Assembly: GCA_903934295.1 (NCBI GenBank)
Contig: CAIZNI010000035.1
Location: 1-35,294 of the forward strand
Length of the DNA stretch: 35,294 nt
Direction of reading: 5' to 3'
From: an uncultured beta proteobacterium
Lineage (GTDB): Bacteria > Pseudomonadota > Gammaproteobacteria > Burkholderiales > Burkholderiaceae_E
The notes beneath the pieces were generated by a model. The model was not told the origin of the DNA, searched no databases, and saw only the letters and a list, made by a program, of their open reading frames with translations. The stretch's first letter is position 1; every line of letters begins with the position of its first letter. Below, in pieces: positions 1-7,874 of the stretch. The position numbers were made by a program, and so were the translations under genes.

Positions 1-2
1 AT

Positions 3-716
3 CGCAACCTCATCGTCGCGGCGGTAACGGCGCCGGTGGTGCCGGTGGTGCCGGTGGTGCCGGTGGTGCCGGTGGTGCCGGTCGTGCCGGTCGTGCCGGT
101 GGTGCCCCCGGCGGCGGCACCCGCTACGGCGGCGCAAACGACGCCGACGCCGACGCCTGCCCCTGCCCCTGCCCCTGCCCCTGCCCCTGCCCCTGCCCCT
201 GCGCCGCCAGACTCGCCCCCCCTGGGCGCGCAGGCGACACTCGAGGAAATCCGACAGCAGGCCGACCCTCGCCGCCGGCTCGAGGTCAAGGCACCCGAGT
301 CGCTGCGCATCGGGCGCGACGCGCTCAGCTTCAGCGTCCGATCCGCGGCCGACGGCTTCCTCTACGCGGTGATGCTGGGCAGCGACGACCAGAGTTTCTA
401 TCTGCTGTTCCCCAACCGGCTCGATACCGACAATCGAATCAAGGCCCACCAGACCTATCACTTCCCGCGGCCGACCTGGCAGGTGACCGCCGGCGGCCCG
501 CCGGGCACCAACCGGGTGCTGTTCGTGGTCAGCCAGACCGCCCGGGACGCCTCGGTCTTCCTGCCTGGCGCGACGAGCGGCGGCGGCGTCTTCACCGAAT
601 CGCTGGCCGATCCGGCCGCGCGCGCCCGGCTCGTCGACTTCTTCCTGGGCAAAGGCATCCAGGGCCGCAGCGGCGCGATCGGCGCCGAACTCATTCACAT
701 CCGGGAGACGCCGTGA
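3..716 (+). CDS. DUF4384 domain protein, 5' end outside the window
   Basis: The frame is open to the left edge, so this is the C-terminal part of a longer gene. A GTG lies at 36, but it sits inside a repeat, has no ribosome site and is unlikely to be the real start. The first residues (NLIVAAVTAP) look like the end of a membrane segment. They are followed by a (Val-Val-Pro)n stretch, a Thr-Pro/Ala-Pro linker, and a globular domain of about 130 residues with the DUF4384 pattern: 'ADGFLYAVML', 'YLLFPN', 'DNRIKAHQTYHFP', then 'NRVLFVVSQ'. DUF4384 is often the C-terminal domain of membrane serine/threonine kinases or surface proteins; whether a kinase lies upstream cannot be seen. The stop overlaps the GTG start of the OmpA gene, so the two are probably translated together. 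The domain call is by pattern recognition; the function is unknown. Confidence 0.75.
   Translation, partial: RNLIVAAVTAPVVPVVPVVPVVPVVPVVPVVPVVPPAAAPATAAQTTPTPTPAPAPAPAPAPAPAPAPPDSPPLGAQATLEEIRQQADPRRRLEVKAPESLRIGRDALSFSVRSAADGFLYAVMLGSDDQSFYLLFPNRLDTDNRIKAHQTYHFPRPTWQVTAGGPPGTNRVLFVVSQTARDASVFLPGATSGGGVFTESLADPAARARLVDFFLGKGIQGRSGAIGAELIHIRETP
32..103 (+). repeat. Eight tandem 9-bp units, GCCGGTGGT type
   Basis: Eight contiguous copies of a nonamer; copies 6 and 7 carry CGT in place of GGT. The array encodes Val-Val-Pro repeats in the linker of the DUF4384 protein. Because the unit is a multiple of three, copy-number change would alter linker length without shifting frame. Confidence 0.9.
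156..201 (+). repeat. Tandem hexamer CCTGCC (Pro-Ala linker)
   Basis: About seven to eight perfect copies of a 6-bp unit encode an alternating Ala-Pro stretch directly before the DUF4384 domain. The array is slippage-prone but frame-preserving. Such stiff Ala-Pro linkers often span periplasm or peptidoglycan. Confidence 0.85.
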
Positions 717-1225
717 ACCGGCTCCTCGGCCTGCTGCTGATGCTGTGGTGTTCATGGGCCGGCGCGCAGGCGGCGGGCGCCGATTCACCCGCGCCGCTCG
801 TGAACCCGAGCATCGACGAGATGGTCCGTGCGCTGACCCCGACGGCGGCGACCCGCAGCCTGGGGCGGCGCAATCTGACGGTCGCACCGCCCCGTCTGGA
901 CCTGGTGGTGAACTTCGACTTCGATTCCGCCCGGCTGCAAGCCCCGAGCAAACCCCTGCTCGATCGGCTGGCGATGGCGATGAACGCCGAGGCGCTCTCG
1001 GGGCTGCGCTTCGCGATCGAAGGCCACACCGACGCCGTCGGCACCGCCCCCTATAACGAACGGCTGTCGGCGCAACGGGCGCAGACGGTGCTGCAATGGC
1101 TGGTGTCCCGGGGGGTTCCCGCGGGACGCCTCGAATCCGAGGGCAAGGGCTTTCGCGAACTCCTGGCGAGCGACGATCCGCTGTCGCCCCGGAACCGCCG
1201 GGTCCGCGTCCGCTTACTGGAGTGA
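713..1225 (+). CDS. OmpA-family peptidoglycan-binding protein
   Basis: A 170-residue exported protein. Residues 1-20 form a signal peptide (hydrophobic 'LLGLLLMLW', Ala-Gln-Ala end). A short spacer leads into an OmpA C-terminal domain at about 65-170 with the family landmarks 'NFDFDSARL', 'EGHTDAVG', 'YNERLSAQRAQTVLQWL', 'GVPAGRLESEGKG' and 'PRNRRVRV'. The Asp and Arg of 'GHTD' and 'NRRVRV' are the usual diaminopimelate-binding residues. It probably anchors a complex to peptidoglycan in the periplasm. The start is a GTG overlapping the previous stop, with GGGAG upstream. No outer-membrane barrel is present, so it is not a classical OmpA porin. Its neighbours (a DUF4384 protein, a secreted protein and a caspase-like protein) suggest one envelope-associated operon. 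Confidence 0.88.
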   Translation: MNRLLGLLLMLWCSWAGAQAAGADSPAPLVNPSIDEMVRALTPTAATRSLGRRNLTVAPPRLDLVVNFDFDSARLQAPSKPLLDRLAMAMNAEALSGLRFAIEGHTDAVGTAPYNERLSAQRAQTVLQWLVSRGVPAGRLESEGKGFRELLASDDPLSPRNRRVRVRLLE

Positions 1226-1232
1226 TGTGCTC

Positions 1233-1688
1233 ATGAAAATGTCCGCCCTGATCGCCGCGACCCTGGCCGGCTGGCTGATCGCTGCCGCGCCGGCCGGCGC
1301 CCAGACGATGCTGGTCACCGAGGCCGAGATGCTCGCTTCGCAGGCCGCTGGCGATCTCCTGACGCCGCGATCGGCGACCGTGCCGGGTGCGCCCCGGATC
1401 GAACTGGTGACACCCGATGTGAAAGCACCGGTCTCGACGCCGACGCGCATCCTGCTGCGGTTCTTCGGATCGGCGCCGGCGCAGCCCCGGCCCGACAGTT
1501 TTCGCGTGCTCTACGGAATGCTCAAGCTCGACATCACCAGCCGGCTGCTCGGCCTGGCCAAGGTCACGCAGGACGGCCTGGACGTGGCCGAAGCGGCCCT
1601 GCCGCGCGGCTCGCACACCCTGACGCTTCGGCTGGAGGACAGCGTGGGCCGCGCGACGTTGCAAACCGTTCAGTTCACGGTGCAATGA
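1233..1688 (+). CDS. Small secreted protein of unknown function
   Basis: A 151-residue protein, not recognised. ATG 1233 is preferred because GGAG at 1219-1222 lies 10 bases upstream; an in-frame GTG at 1227 is possible. Residues 1-24 form a signal peptide ending Ala-Gly-Ala-Gln. The mature part ends in a beta-rich stretch ('RILLRFFGSAP', 'LYGMLKLDITSRL', 'SHTLTLRLEDSVGRATLQTVQFTV') that resembles an Ig-like fold binding to a partner. It lies between the OmpA-type gene and the caspase gene, and its TGA overlaps the next ATG by 4 bases, so it very likely works with them. No function is inferred beyond an exported operon partner. Confidence 0.7.
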   Translation: MKMSALIAATLAGWLIAAAPAGAQTMLVTEAEMLASQAAGDLLTPRSATVPGAPRIELVTPDVKAPVSTPTRILLRFFGSAPAQPRPDSFRVLYGMLKLDITSRLLGLAKVTQDGLDVAEAALPRGSHTLTLRLEDSVGRATLQTVQFTVQ

Positions 1689-3637
1689 TGCGCAACCGGA
1701 TCCGCGCGCTGTTGCTCCTGCTGGCGGTGGCCACCGTCGGCACGCTGGCGACCGGCGCGCAGGCGCAACCGGTCAAGGGGTCGATCGTGGAGCGCCGGAT
1801 CAAGCTGGACGATGGCGCCTGGCTCCCGGTCCCCGACGGCCGCTGGCGAGTCGCCAACACCCACAGCGTGCCGCGCAAGGACCACACCGCCGAGAACGTG
1901 GTGCTCATCAACGAAAACCCGCAGGCGCTGATGCCGCTGCTGGTGTTGCGCTACACGCTGCAGCGGGTTTCCTGGAACAACACCGTCTGCGACGAGACCA
2001 GTCAGTGGGCCTATCTGATCGAGCGCTACAGCACGATCAACACCCAGTTGCTCACCAAGTGCAGCCGCCAGTTTTCCATCCGGAAGCTGTCGGACTGGAT
2101 CAGACTCGTCGAGGCCGACGAGTGGTGGCGCCAGGTATTGCCGTCGATCGACCATGGCCGACCGTGGACCTCGGAAAGCCTGCTGTACACCGAGGCCAGC
2201 GTGCGCGTGTGGCGTGGCCGGGCGGTGTGGCTTCAGGCGTTCGTCCGCGCCGCGCCCGTGGGACTGGACCCGACGAAGATCCGGGAAGCGGCGCAGGCCG
2301 GCCGGGAAGAAGCGGCACACCGGGCGCTGCGGGCCTGGGCAGGCGACGCGGTGAACCGGATGACCGAGGACTTCATCGATGGCAATGCCACTGTCCGTCT
2401 GGGGGCGATCGATGAGCCCTTGCGCCTGGCCGGGCCCGATGTGGTCGGCGAGCGGATCCGACAGATGGTCGATGCGAACTTCCCGGCTCAGCCGCCGGCT
2501 GCGCTCGACTCGTCGACCATCAACAGCCAGATCCACGCCATGATCGATGCGGGGCAGCAAAGAACCCCGGTCGCGACCCCGGCGGTCTCACGACCGCCGA
2601 CCCCGGTCGCATCGGCGGCCACCGCCAGTCCGGCGTCTGTGACCCCGGCGGCTGCCAACCGACCGCCCGCGCCATCGGGTTCGCCGCCCGCCGCACCCGC
2701 CGCCCCCGCCGCCCCCGCCGCCCCCGCGGGTCCGAGCGTCAGCGAACTGGCCGCCGAGGTGAGCCGTCTGCGCGATGAACTCAAACGACAGCAGGCACAA
2801 GCGGCCGCGCAACAGGCGAGCGCGGCGTCGGCTGCCGCGAGCGCTGCATCGGCCGCCGCGAACGCGGCGCCGGCCGCCGCCGCCGCTGCACCATTGGTCG
2901 TCGCGTCGGCCACCGGACCCGCCATTGCCGCGAAATCGCGACGCCTCGCCCTGGTCATCGGCAACGACAGCTACGGCAAGGTAAGCGGCCTGAAAAACGC
3001 CCGCGGCGACGCCCGAGCCGTTGGCGACGCGCTGGTGCGCCTGGGTTATTCGGTCACCGTCAGGACCGACCTGAGCGAGCGGGCGATGAAGGACGAACTG
3101 CGCCAGTTCAAGGCCCGCATCGAGGGCGGCGACGAGGTGGTGTTCTACTTCGCCGGCCACGGCATCCAGCTGGCGGGCGCCAACTTCCTGCTGCCCACCG
3201 ACATCCGGGGCGACTCGGAAGACCAGGTGCGCGATGACGCCTTGCCGCTGCAAAAGGTTCTGGACGACATCCAGGATCGCAAGGCCCGATTCACGCTGGC
3301 CATCGTCGATGCCTGCCGGGACAACCCGTTCAAGGGCACCGGACGGATGATCGGGGCGCGCGGCCTGGCACCGACCTCCGCGGCCACCGGCCAGATGGTG
3401 ATGTTCTCGGCCGGTTCGGGACAGCAGGCGCTGGACAAGCTGGGCGAGCGCGACCGAACACCCAACGGCGTTTTCACACGCGCCTTGCTCGCCGAGATCG
3501 ACCGGCCCGGCATCAGCGTCGACCGGATTCTTCGAACGGTGCGCACGCGGGTGGTCGAACTGGCGAAATCGGTCGGGCACGAGCAGGTGCCCGCGCTCTA
3601 CGACCAGTCGATCGGTGAATATTTTTTCCGCAACTGA
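1685..3637 (+). CDS. Exported caspase-family (peptidase C14) protein
   Basis: A 650-residue protein. A signal peptide (about 1-27, ending Ala-Gln-Ala) is followed by a domain of unknown function (about 30-270) with a few cysteines. A Pro/Ala-rich linker follows (about 300-350), then an Ala-rich coiled coil (about 355-400) and a C-terminal caspase-like domain (about 420-645). That domain starts 'RRLALVIGNDSYG' and carries the catalytic pair: His492 in 'YFAGHGIQ' and Cys544 in 'VDACRDNP'. Both active-site residues are intact, so an active cysteine peptidase with Arg/Lys or Asp preference is plausible. The substrate is unknown. The frame overlaps the preceding gene by 4 bases (ATGA). The signal peptide implies a periplasmic or envelope location, unusual for a death-type caspase. 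A hairpin follows the stop. Confidence 0.88.
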   Translation: MMRNRIRALLLLLAVATVGTLATGAQAQPVKGSIVERRIKLDDGAWLPVPDGRWRVANTHSVPRKDHTAENVVLINENPQALMPLLVLRYTLQRVSWNNTVCDETSQWAYLIERYSTINTQLLTKCSRQFSIRKLSDWIRLVEADEWWRQVLPSIDHGRPWTSESLLYTEASVRVWRGRAVWLQAFVRAAPVGLDPTKIREAAQAGREEAAHRALRAWAGDAVNRMTEDFIDGNATVRLGAIDEPLRLAGPDVVGERIRQMVDANFPAQPPAALDSSTINSQIHAMIDAGQQRTPVATPAVSRPPTPVASAATASPASVTPAAANRPPAPSGSPPAAPAAPAAPAAPAGPSVSELAAEVSRLRDELKRQQAQAAAQQASAASAAASAASAAANAAPAAAAAAPLVVASATGPAIAAKSRRLALVIGNDSYGKVSGLKNARGDARAVGDALVRLGYSVTVRTDLSERAMKDELRQFKARIEGGDEVVFYFAGHGIQLAGANFLLPTDIRGDSEDQVRDDALPLQKVLDDIQDRKARFTLAIVDACRDNPFKGTGRMIGARGLAPTSAATGQMVMFSAGSGQQALDKLGERDRTPNGVFTRALLAEIDRPGISVDRILRTVRTRVVELAKSVGHEQVPALYDQSIGEYFFRN

Positions 3638-3644
3638 CCTCGAC

Positions 3645-3669
3645 AACCGGACGGTGGGTCCGCCCGGTT
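3645..3669 (+). terminator. Hairpin after the caspase gene
   Basis: AACCGG (3645-3650) pairs with CCGGTT (3664-3669), and CGG pairs with CCG inside, with one mismatch and a five-base loop. No T-run follows, so it is either a weak intrinsic terminator or an mRNA 3' stabiliser. Confidence 0.4.
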
Positions 3670-3746
3670 CGACCCGCAAGCGGCTATAGTCCCGCCGGCG
3701 GCGCAGACACTCCTGTCACACGCCGGCCGACCACGAGGTGAGCCTG

Positions 3747-4259
3747 GTGAATTTCTTGCGACTTTGCGTCACTGCGATGGCGGCGCTCGCTCTGGGAAAT
3801 GGTCATGCACTGGCGCAGGATTTCTCGCTGCGCAGCTTCTGGCAGGACGACCCGAACGTCCGGTGGCTGGTCGAAACCAGTGTCGTCACCCGACACTTTC
3901 AACCCGATCCGGCGCACGTCAACACGCAGCGCCTGATCAACCTGGAGCGGGTGGGCGCCAATGGCCGCCTGCTCGGGTTCGCATCGTTTCGCAACTCCTT
4001 CGGGCAGCCGTCCGCCATCGCCTACTTCGGACAGCGCTGGTACCCGATCGAGCAGTTCCCCGAATTCCATGTGAAGCTGGCGGCCGGTCTCATGCACGGC
4101 TACCGGGGGGAATACAAGGACAAGATCCCGTTCAACCAATACGGGATCGCCCCGGTGGTCGTGCCCGCCATCGGCGTGAGCTACCGGCGCGTGGCCAGCG
4201 AACTGGTGCTCTTCGGCAATTCGGGGGTCATGCTGACCCTGGGCTACTACGTCTACTGA
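3747..4259 (+). CDS. Small exported protein, possible outer-membrane barrel
   Basis: A 170-residue protein with a signal peptide (about 1-24, ending 'GHALAQ'). GTG 3747 is preferred because GAGG at 3735-3738 lies 8 bases upstream; GTG 3738 would overlap that site. The mature part alternates polar and hydrophobic residues, has many aromatic residues ('YFGQRWYPIEQFPEFHVKLAAGLMHGYRG') and ends 'GYYVY'. A C-terminal aromatic residue is the usual outer-membrane barrel signal. The pattern 'VVTRHF...RNSFGQPS...W.P...GLMHGY' resembles small PagP-like barrel proteins of unknown function in proteobacteria. That is pattern similarity only. It stands alone between the caspase group and the T3SS regulators. 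Confidence 0.65.
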   Translation: MNFLRLCVTAMAALALGNGHALAQDFSLRSFWQDDPNVRWLVETSVVTRHFQPDPAHVNTQRLINLERVGANGRLLGFASFRNSFGQPSAIAYFGQRWYPIEQFPEFHVKLAAGLMHGYRGEYKDKIPFNQYGIAPVVVPAIGVSYRRVASELVLFGNSGVMLTLGYYVY

Positions 4260-4405
4260 CGTCTGCCACCCGCCCGGTAGCGCGCTCAGTGGGCATTTGC
4301 TCACAGCGCCGGATTCACGCACGTCCTAGACTCGGCTGCTGATTCCGCAAGGGATCGCACGGCACCCTGGTTGGCGGGTGATTGCCGTGCCCACGGGAGC
4401 CCGAG

Positions 4406-5473
4406 TTGCCCAACGCGGCAAAAAGCCTGGAAGTCCTCGCCCAGTGGGTCGCGATCGTCGACCCGGCATCGTTGCGCATCGAGTGGTGCACCACCGCGCT
4501 GGCCGAACGCCACCCGCAGTGGCGCGCGGGCGGCCCGCTGGCGGCGGTGACCGATGGGTTCCGCGGGCTCGCCGGACTGCTCGAGCGCGCCAGGACCGCA
4601 GGCCTCACCGAAGCGGTGCTGGCGGCGCCCGACGGCAGCCCGATCGGCGCACAGGCCGGCGCCGACGACACCGGCCTGATCCATCTGCGACTGACGGATC
4701 TGCGCGCCGACCAGCAGGCCGCCGCGCGGCATCTGAATGATCGCGAGCAACTGCTGCTGGTGTCGCGCTCGCTGTCGGTGGGCGAGATGGCGACCACCCT
4801 GGCCCATGAGCTGAACCAGCCGATCGGCGCGATTGCGAACCTGCTGCGCGGCCTGCTGGCCCGGATCGATCGCGACACGCTGGACCCTGGTGCGGTGCGG
4901 CCCGCCATCCAGCGGGGGGTGGAGCACGCGATGTACGCGGGCGGCATCATTGCCCGGGTGCGCGACTATGTGGCGCACCGCCAGCCCAAGGCCGAGACGA
5001 TCGCGCTTCGGGCGATGGTCGACGATGCGCTCTCGCTGCTCGACTGGGAGACCGAGCGCGACGGCGTCCGCGTCCTGGTCACCGTCGACCCGAAGGCTGC
5101 CGAGGTGCAGGTGCGCGGTGATCGGGTGCTGCAGCAGCAGGTGGTGGTCAACCTCGTGCGAAACGCCATCGAGGCCATGCGCAGCCTGCCGCAAAGCGAT
5201 CGGTACCTGGAGATCTCGATCGGCCTGGACGAGGATAGCGCGGTGCTGGGAATCGCCGACCGGGGCCCCGGGATCGATGACGACGCGGCCGCCCGGATGT
5301 TCACGCCGTTCTTCACCACCAAGCCCGGGGGCATGGGTGTTGGCCTGCATGTCTGCCGCTCGATTGTCGAACTGCAGCAGGGCCGCCTCTGGTTCACTCG
5401 CGGACCCGGGCCCGGCTGCACTTTCTGGGTCACGCTGCCGCGCGCCCTGGCACCCGAGGAGTTGCCCGCATGA
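4406..5473 (+). CDS. Cytosolic sensor histidine kinase of the T3SS locus
   Basis: About 355 residues with no membrane segment, hence cytosolic. The N-terminal 110 residues look PAS-like ('WVAIVDPASLRIEWCTTALAE'). The dimerisation box has the phospho-acceptor His134 in 'LAHELNQPIGAI'. The ATPase part shows the N box ('LVRNAIEAM'), G1 ('IADRGPGI'), F box ('FTPFFTTK') and G2 ('GMGVGLHVCRSIVE'), so all kinase motifs are intact. It is likely to autophosphorylate and pass phosphate to the coupled regulator. The start is a TTG at 4406 with GGGAG six bases upstream; TTG 4382 is also open. The TGA overlaps the next ATG. Cotranscription with sctQRST suggests it controls this T3SS; the signal is unknown. 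Confidence 0.85.
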   Translation: MPNAAKSLEVLAQWVAIVDPASLRIEWCTTALAERHPQWRAGGPLAAVTDGFRGLAGLLERARTAGLTEAVLAAPDGSPIGAQAGADDTGLIHLRLTDLRADQQAAARHLNDREQLLLVSRSLSVGEMATTLAHELNQPIGAIANLLRGLLARIDRDTLDPGAVRPAIQRGVEHAMYAGGIIARVRDYVAHRQPKAETIALRAMVDDALSLLDWETERDGVRVLVTVDPKAAEVQVRGDRVLQQQVVVNLVRNAIEAMRSLPQSDRYLEISIGLDEDSAVLGIADRGPGIDDDAAARMFTPFFTTKPGGMGVGLHVCRSIVELQQGRLWFTRGPGPGCTFWVTLPRALAPEELPA

Positions 5474-6165
5474 CCCGTACCATCCTGCTGGTCGATGACC
5501 ATGCGCACTTTCGCGAGTCGGCCGCCTGGCTGCTCGAGAGCCTGGGCTATGCGGTCAATGCCTTCGCCACGCCAGACGGGTTTCTCGCGGCCGCGCCCGA
5601 CCTGGCTGACACGCTCGATCAGGCCTGTGTGCTGCTCGACGTGCGCATGCCCGGCCAGTCCGGACTGCAGGTGCATGACGCACTGAAGGCGCGCGACATC
5701 GGCTGGCCGGTGGTCTACATGACGGGGCACGGTGACGTGCCGCTGGCGGTCGAGGCGATGCAGAAAGGCGCCTGCAGCTTCCTGGAAAAACCGTTCCAGG
5801 AATCGGTGCTGGAGCGCACGCTGGAGCAGGCCTTCGAACGCGCGGCCGCGGGTCGTGAGGCCAGGACCAAAGCCGCGGCGTCAACGGCGGCTGCCGGTGC
5901 CGGGGTCCATGCCGACACGGGTGTCGATGACGTCGCACCCGATGACGCCATCGCCCGCCAGGTCGCGAGCCTCACGCCGCGCGAGCGCCAGGTATTCGAT
6001 CTGGTGGTCGACGGCCTGCTGAACAAGACGATTGCCGACCGGCTGGGCATCAGCATCAAGACGGTCGAACTGCACCGCTCGCGGGTGATGCAGAAGATGG
6101 GTGCGCACTCCTTTGCCGACCTGCTGCGCCGGGTGCTCACCCGCCCCGGCGTGCCCCTGCGATGA
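5470..6165 (+). CDS. FixJ/NarL-type response regulator of the T3SS locus
   Basis: A 231-residue regulator. The receiver domain (1-120) has the acidic pair Asp9-Asp10, the phosphorylation site Asp57 in 'LLDVRMPG', Thr85 in 'YMTGHG' and Lys107 in 'LEKPF'. An Ala-rich linker (about 135-165) follows. The LuxR-type helix-turn-helix is at about 170-225: 'LTPRERQVFDLVVDGLLNKTIADRLGISIKTVELHRSRVMQKMGA'. Both ends overlap their neighbours by 4 bases (the kinase upstream and sctQ downstream), so kinase, regulator and the first structural gene are translationally coupled. It is presumably a DNA-binding activator of this T3SS; no target box could be fixed by eye. Confidence 0.9.
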   Translation: MTRTILLVDDHAHFRESAAWLLESLGYAVNAFATPDGFLAAAPDLADTLDQACVLLDVRMPGQSGLQVHDALKARDIGWPVVYMTGHGDVPLAVEAMQKGACSFLEKPFQESVLERTLEQAFERAAAGREARTKAAASTAAAGAGVHADTGVDDVAPDDAIARQVASLTPRERQVFDLVVDGLLNKTIADRLGISIKTVELHRSRVMQKMGAHSFADLLRRVLTRPGVPLR

Positions 6166-7151
6166 TCGCCGAGGCCATTCGAAAACGCCTGCCGCAGGTC
6201 TGTCCGACCGAGGCACGCGCCAGCACGCGCCTGCTGAGCCTGCTGGCCCACGCCGGTCTGCGCGCCCGACCACTGACCGACGAGCAGGCAGCCTCGATCC
6301 ACGGCCGGTCGGCCGTCTGGGTCTCGTTCACCGCCGATTGCGGCGAGGTTCGCCTGGCGCCGCTGATGGCGGCAGGACGTCCCGTCGCGGTTCGCGCGGT
6401 GGGCGGCCGGATCGACGCGACGGCGGTCGGCGCGGCCCTGCAGGCCTGCGAGCCACTGATCAATGCGCTGGAGGCGGCGCTGGAAACACCGCTGGTGCCG
6501 CGGGCACTGCACGCCACCGCGAACCGCAACGCCTGCCGGGTGGTGATCGACACGCCCAAGGGCGACAGCGTGTGGCTGAGCCTGGACCCGATGGCCTGCG
6601 ACCGGCTGCCCGAACCCCGCATGACCGCACTACCGCCCTGGCTTCATCCGGTGCGACTGCCCTGCCGGATCGCGCTCGGGGCCTGCCTGCTGACCCGCAG
6701 CGAATGGCTGGGGCTGGAGGTCGGCGATGTGCTGCTGCCATCACAGGACTCGCCACAGGCCTGGCCGGTTCGCGCCACCGTTCACGGACAGCGCCGCGAG
6801 GCGACGGCCCTCTTCCTTCCCCGCCAGGGACGACTTGAATTCCGCAATGAGGAGCACCACCCGATGAGCGATCCCAATGCCGGCCGGACGATGACCGAGA
6901 CCACCAACCCCCAGGACACCCGGTGGGAGACGCTGCCGGTGCGTGTGCGCTTCGAACTGCCGCGGGTCAGCCTGCCGCTGGGCGTGCTGGCCGGGCTGCA
7001 GCCCGGCGCGGTGATCGACATCGCCCGCTCGGCACAGACGATCTCGATCGACCTGCTGACCGATGACCGTCTGATCGGACGTGGCGAAATCGTCGCGCTG
7101 GGCGACGGCTTCGGGGTGCGCGTGCGCGAACTGATCGCGGCACCGCGTTGA
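6162..7151 (+). CDS. sctQ: SctQ, T3SS cytoplasmic sorting-platform (C-ring) protein
   Basis: A 329-residue protein. The C-terminal 75 or so residues form a SPOA/FliN-type domain ('LPVRVRFELPRVSLPLGVLAGLQPGAVIDI', ending 'GVRVRELI'). The N-terminal two thirds is weakly conserved, as is usual for YscQ/HrcQ/SpaO. It builds the cytoplasmic pods that bind SctK and SctL and sort substrates. It is followed by sctR, sctS and sctT as in most T3SS loci. An in-frame ATG at 6864 with a strong ribosome site would give a separate C-terminal SPOA product, as known for YscQ and SpaO. Confidence 0.9.
   Translation: MIAEAIRKRLPQVCPTEARASTRLLSLLAHAGLRARPLTDEQAASIHGRSAVWVSFTADCGEVRLAPLMAAGRPVAVRAVGGRIDATAVGAALQACEPLINALEAALETPLVPRALHATANRNACRVVIDTPKGDSVWLSLDPMACDRLPEPRMTALPPWLHPVRLPCRIALGACLLTRSEWLGLEVGDVLLPSQDSPQAWPVRATVHGQRREATALFLPRQGRLEFRNEEHHPMSDPNAGRTMTETTNPQDTRWETLPVRVRFELPRVSLPLGVLAGLQPGAVIDIARSAQTISIDLLTDDRLIGRGEIVALGDGFGVRVRELIAAPR
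6848..6866 (+). promoter_or_regulatory. Internal ribosome site and ATG for a short SctQ product
   Basis: TGAGGAG at 6848-6854 lies nine bases before an in-frame ATG at 6864, codon 235 of sctQ. Translation from here gives about 95 residues, exactly the SPOA domain plus a short polar leader. This is the best Shine-Dalgarno match in the gene. Confidence 0.65.
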
Positions 7152-7189
7152 GCCGCACGCACCTGCTGATCTGCTGAAGGCCGTTCCGG

Positions 7190-7855
7190 ATGGATCTGTC
7201 GACATTCACGCCCGCGACCGCCCTGGTCACGGTGATCATGATGGCGCTGGCGCCCTTCGTCGCGGTGATGGTCACCTCGTTCACCAAGATCGTGGTGGTG
7301 CTCAGCCTGCTGCGCAACGCGCTGGGTCTGCAGCAAACGCCACCGAACGTCGTCATCAACGGGCTGGCGCTGGTGCTGACGATCTATGTGATGTACCCGG
7401 TGGGGCTGGATGTGGCCGACCGCTGGAACGCGACCGGCCAGCCCGCGGCGAGCGCGACCCGCGACACCGACCGGATGCTGGGCGCGATCGATGCGGTCAA
7501 GGAGCCCCTGCGCGGCTTTCTGATCAAGCACAGCGCTCCGCGCGAACGCGCCTTCTTTCTGCGAACCGCACAGCGCATGGTGGGCGAGCAGCGCGCCTCG
7601 CTGATCGCCGAAAACGATTTCATCGTGGTGATCCCGGCGTTCACCGTGAGCGAACTGGTGTCGGCCTTCCAGATCGGATTCCTGATCTTTCTGCCGTTCC
7701 TGGTGATCGACCTGGTGATCGGCAACATCCTGCTCGCGATGGGGATGATGATGCTCTCGCCGGTGACGGTCTCGCTGCCGTTCAAGCTGCTGCTGTTCGT
7801 GCTGATCGATGGCTGGGTGAAGTTGTCCCACGGCCTCGTCCTCTCCTACCACTGA
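7190..7855 (+). CDS. sctR: SctR, T3SS export-gate membrane protein (FliP/YscR family)
   Basis: A 221-residue, four-helix membrane protein. The family signature near the N-terminus is clear: 'FTKIVVVLSLLRNALGLQQTPPN', followed by 'VINGLALVLTIYVMYPV'. The C-terminal helices 'FQIGFLIFLPFLVIDLVIGNILLAMGMMMLSP' are also typical. Five copies form the core of the SctRST export gate in the inner membrane. It lies 38 bases after sctQ and 19 bases before sctS. Length and motifs are normal. Confidence 0.96.
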   Translation: MDLSTFTPATALVTVIMMALAPFVAVMVTSFTKIVVVLSLLRNALGLQQTPPNVVINGLALVLTIYVMYPVGLDVADRWNATGQPAASATRDTDRMLGAIDAVKEPLRGFLIKHSAPRERAFFLRTAQRMVGEQRASLIAENDFIVVIPAFTVSELVSAFQIGFLIFLPFLVIDLVIGNILLAMGMMMLSPVTVSLPFKLLLFVLIDGWVKLSHGLVLSYH

Positions 7856-7874
7856 CCGCGGAGACCCGCACGCC

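Noticed and set aside
1670-3679. - strand frames opposite the caspase gene
   Set aside because: They are shadows of an intact caspase-family gene; no signal or motif was seen.
4360-4385. Possible sigma-54 site before the histidine kinase
   Set aside because: GG and GC elements are present but the spacing and flanking bases do not fit the consensus.
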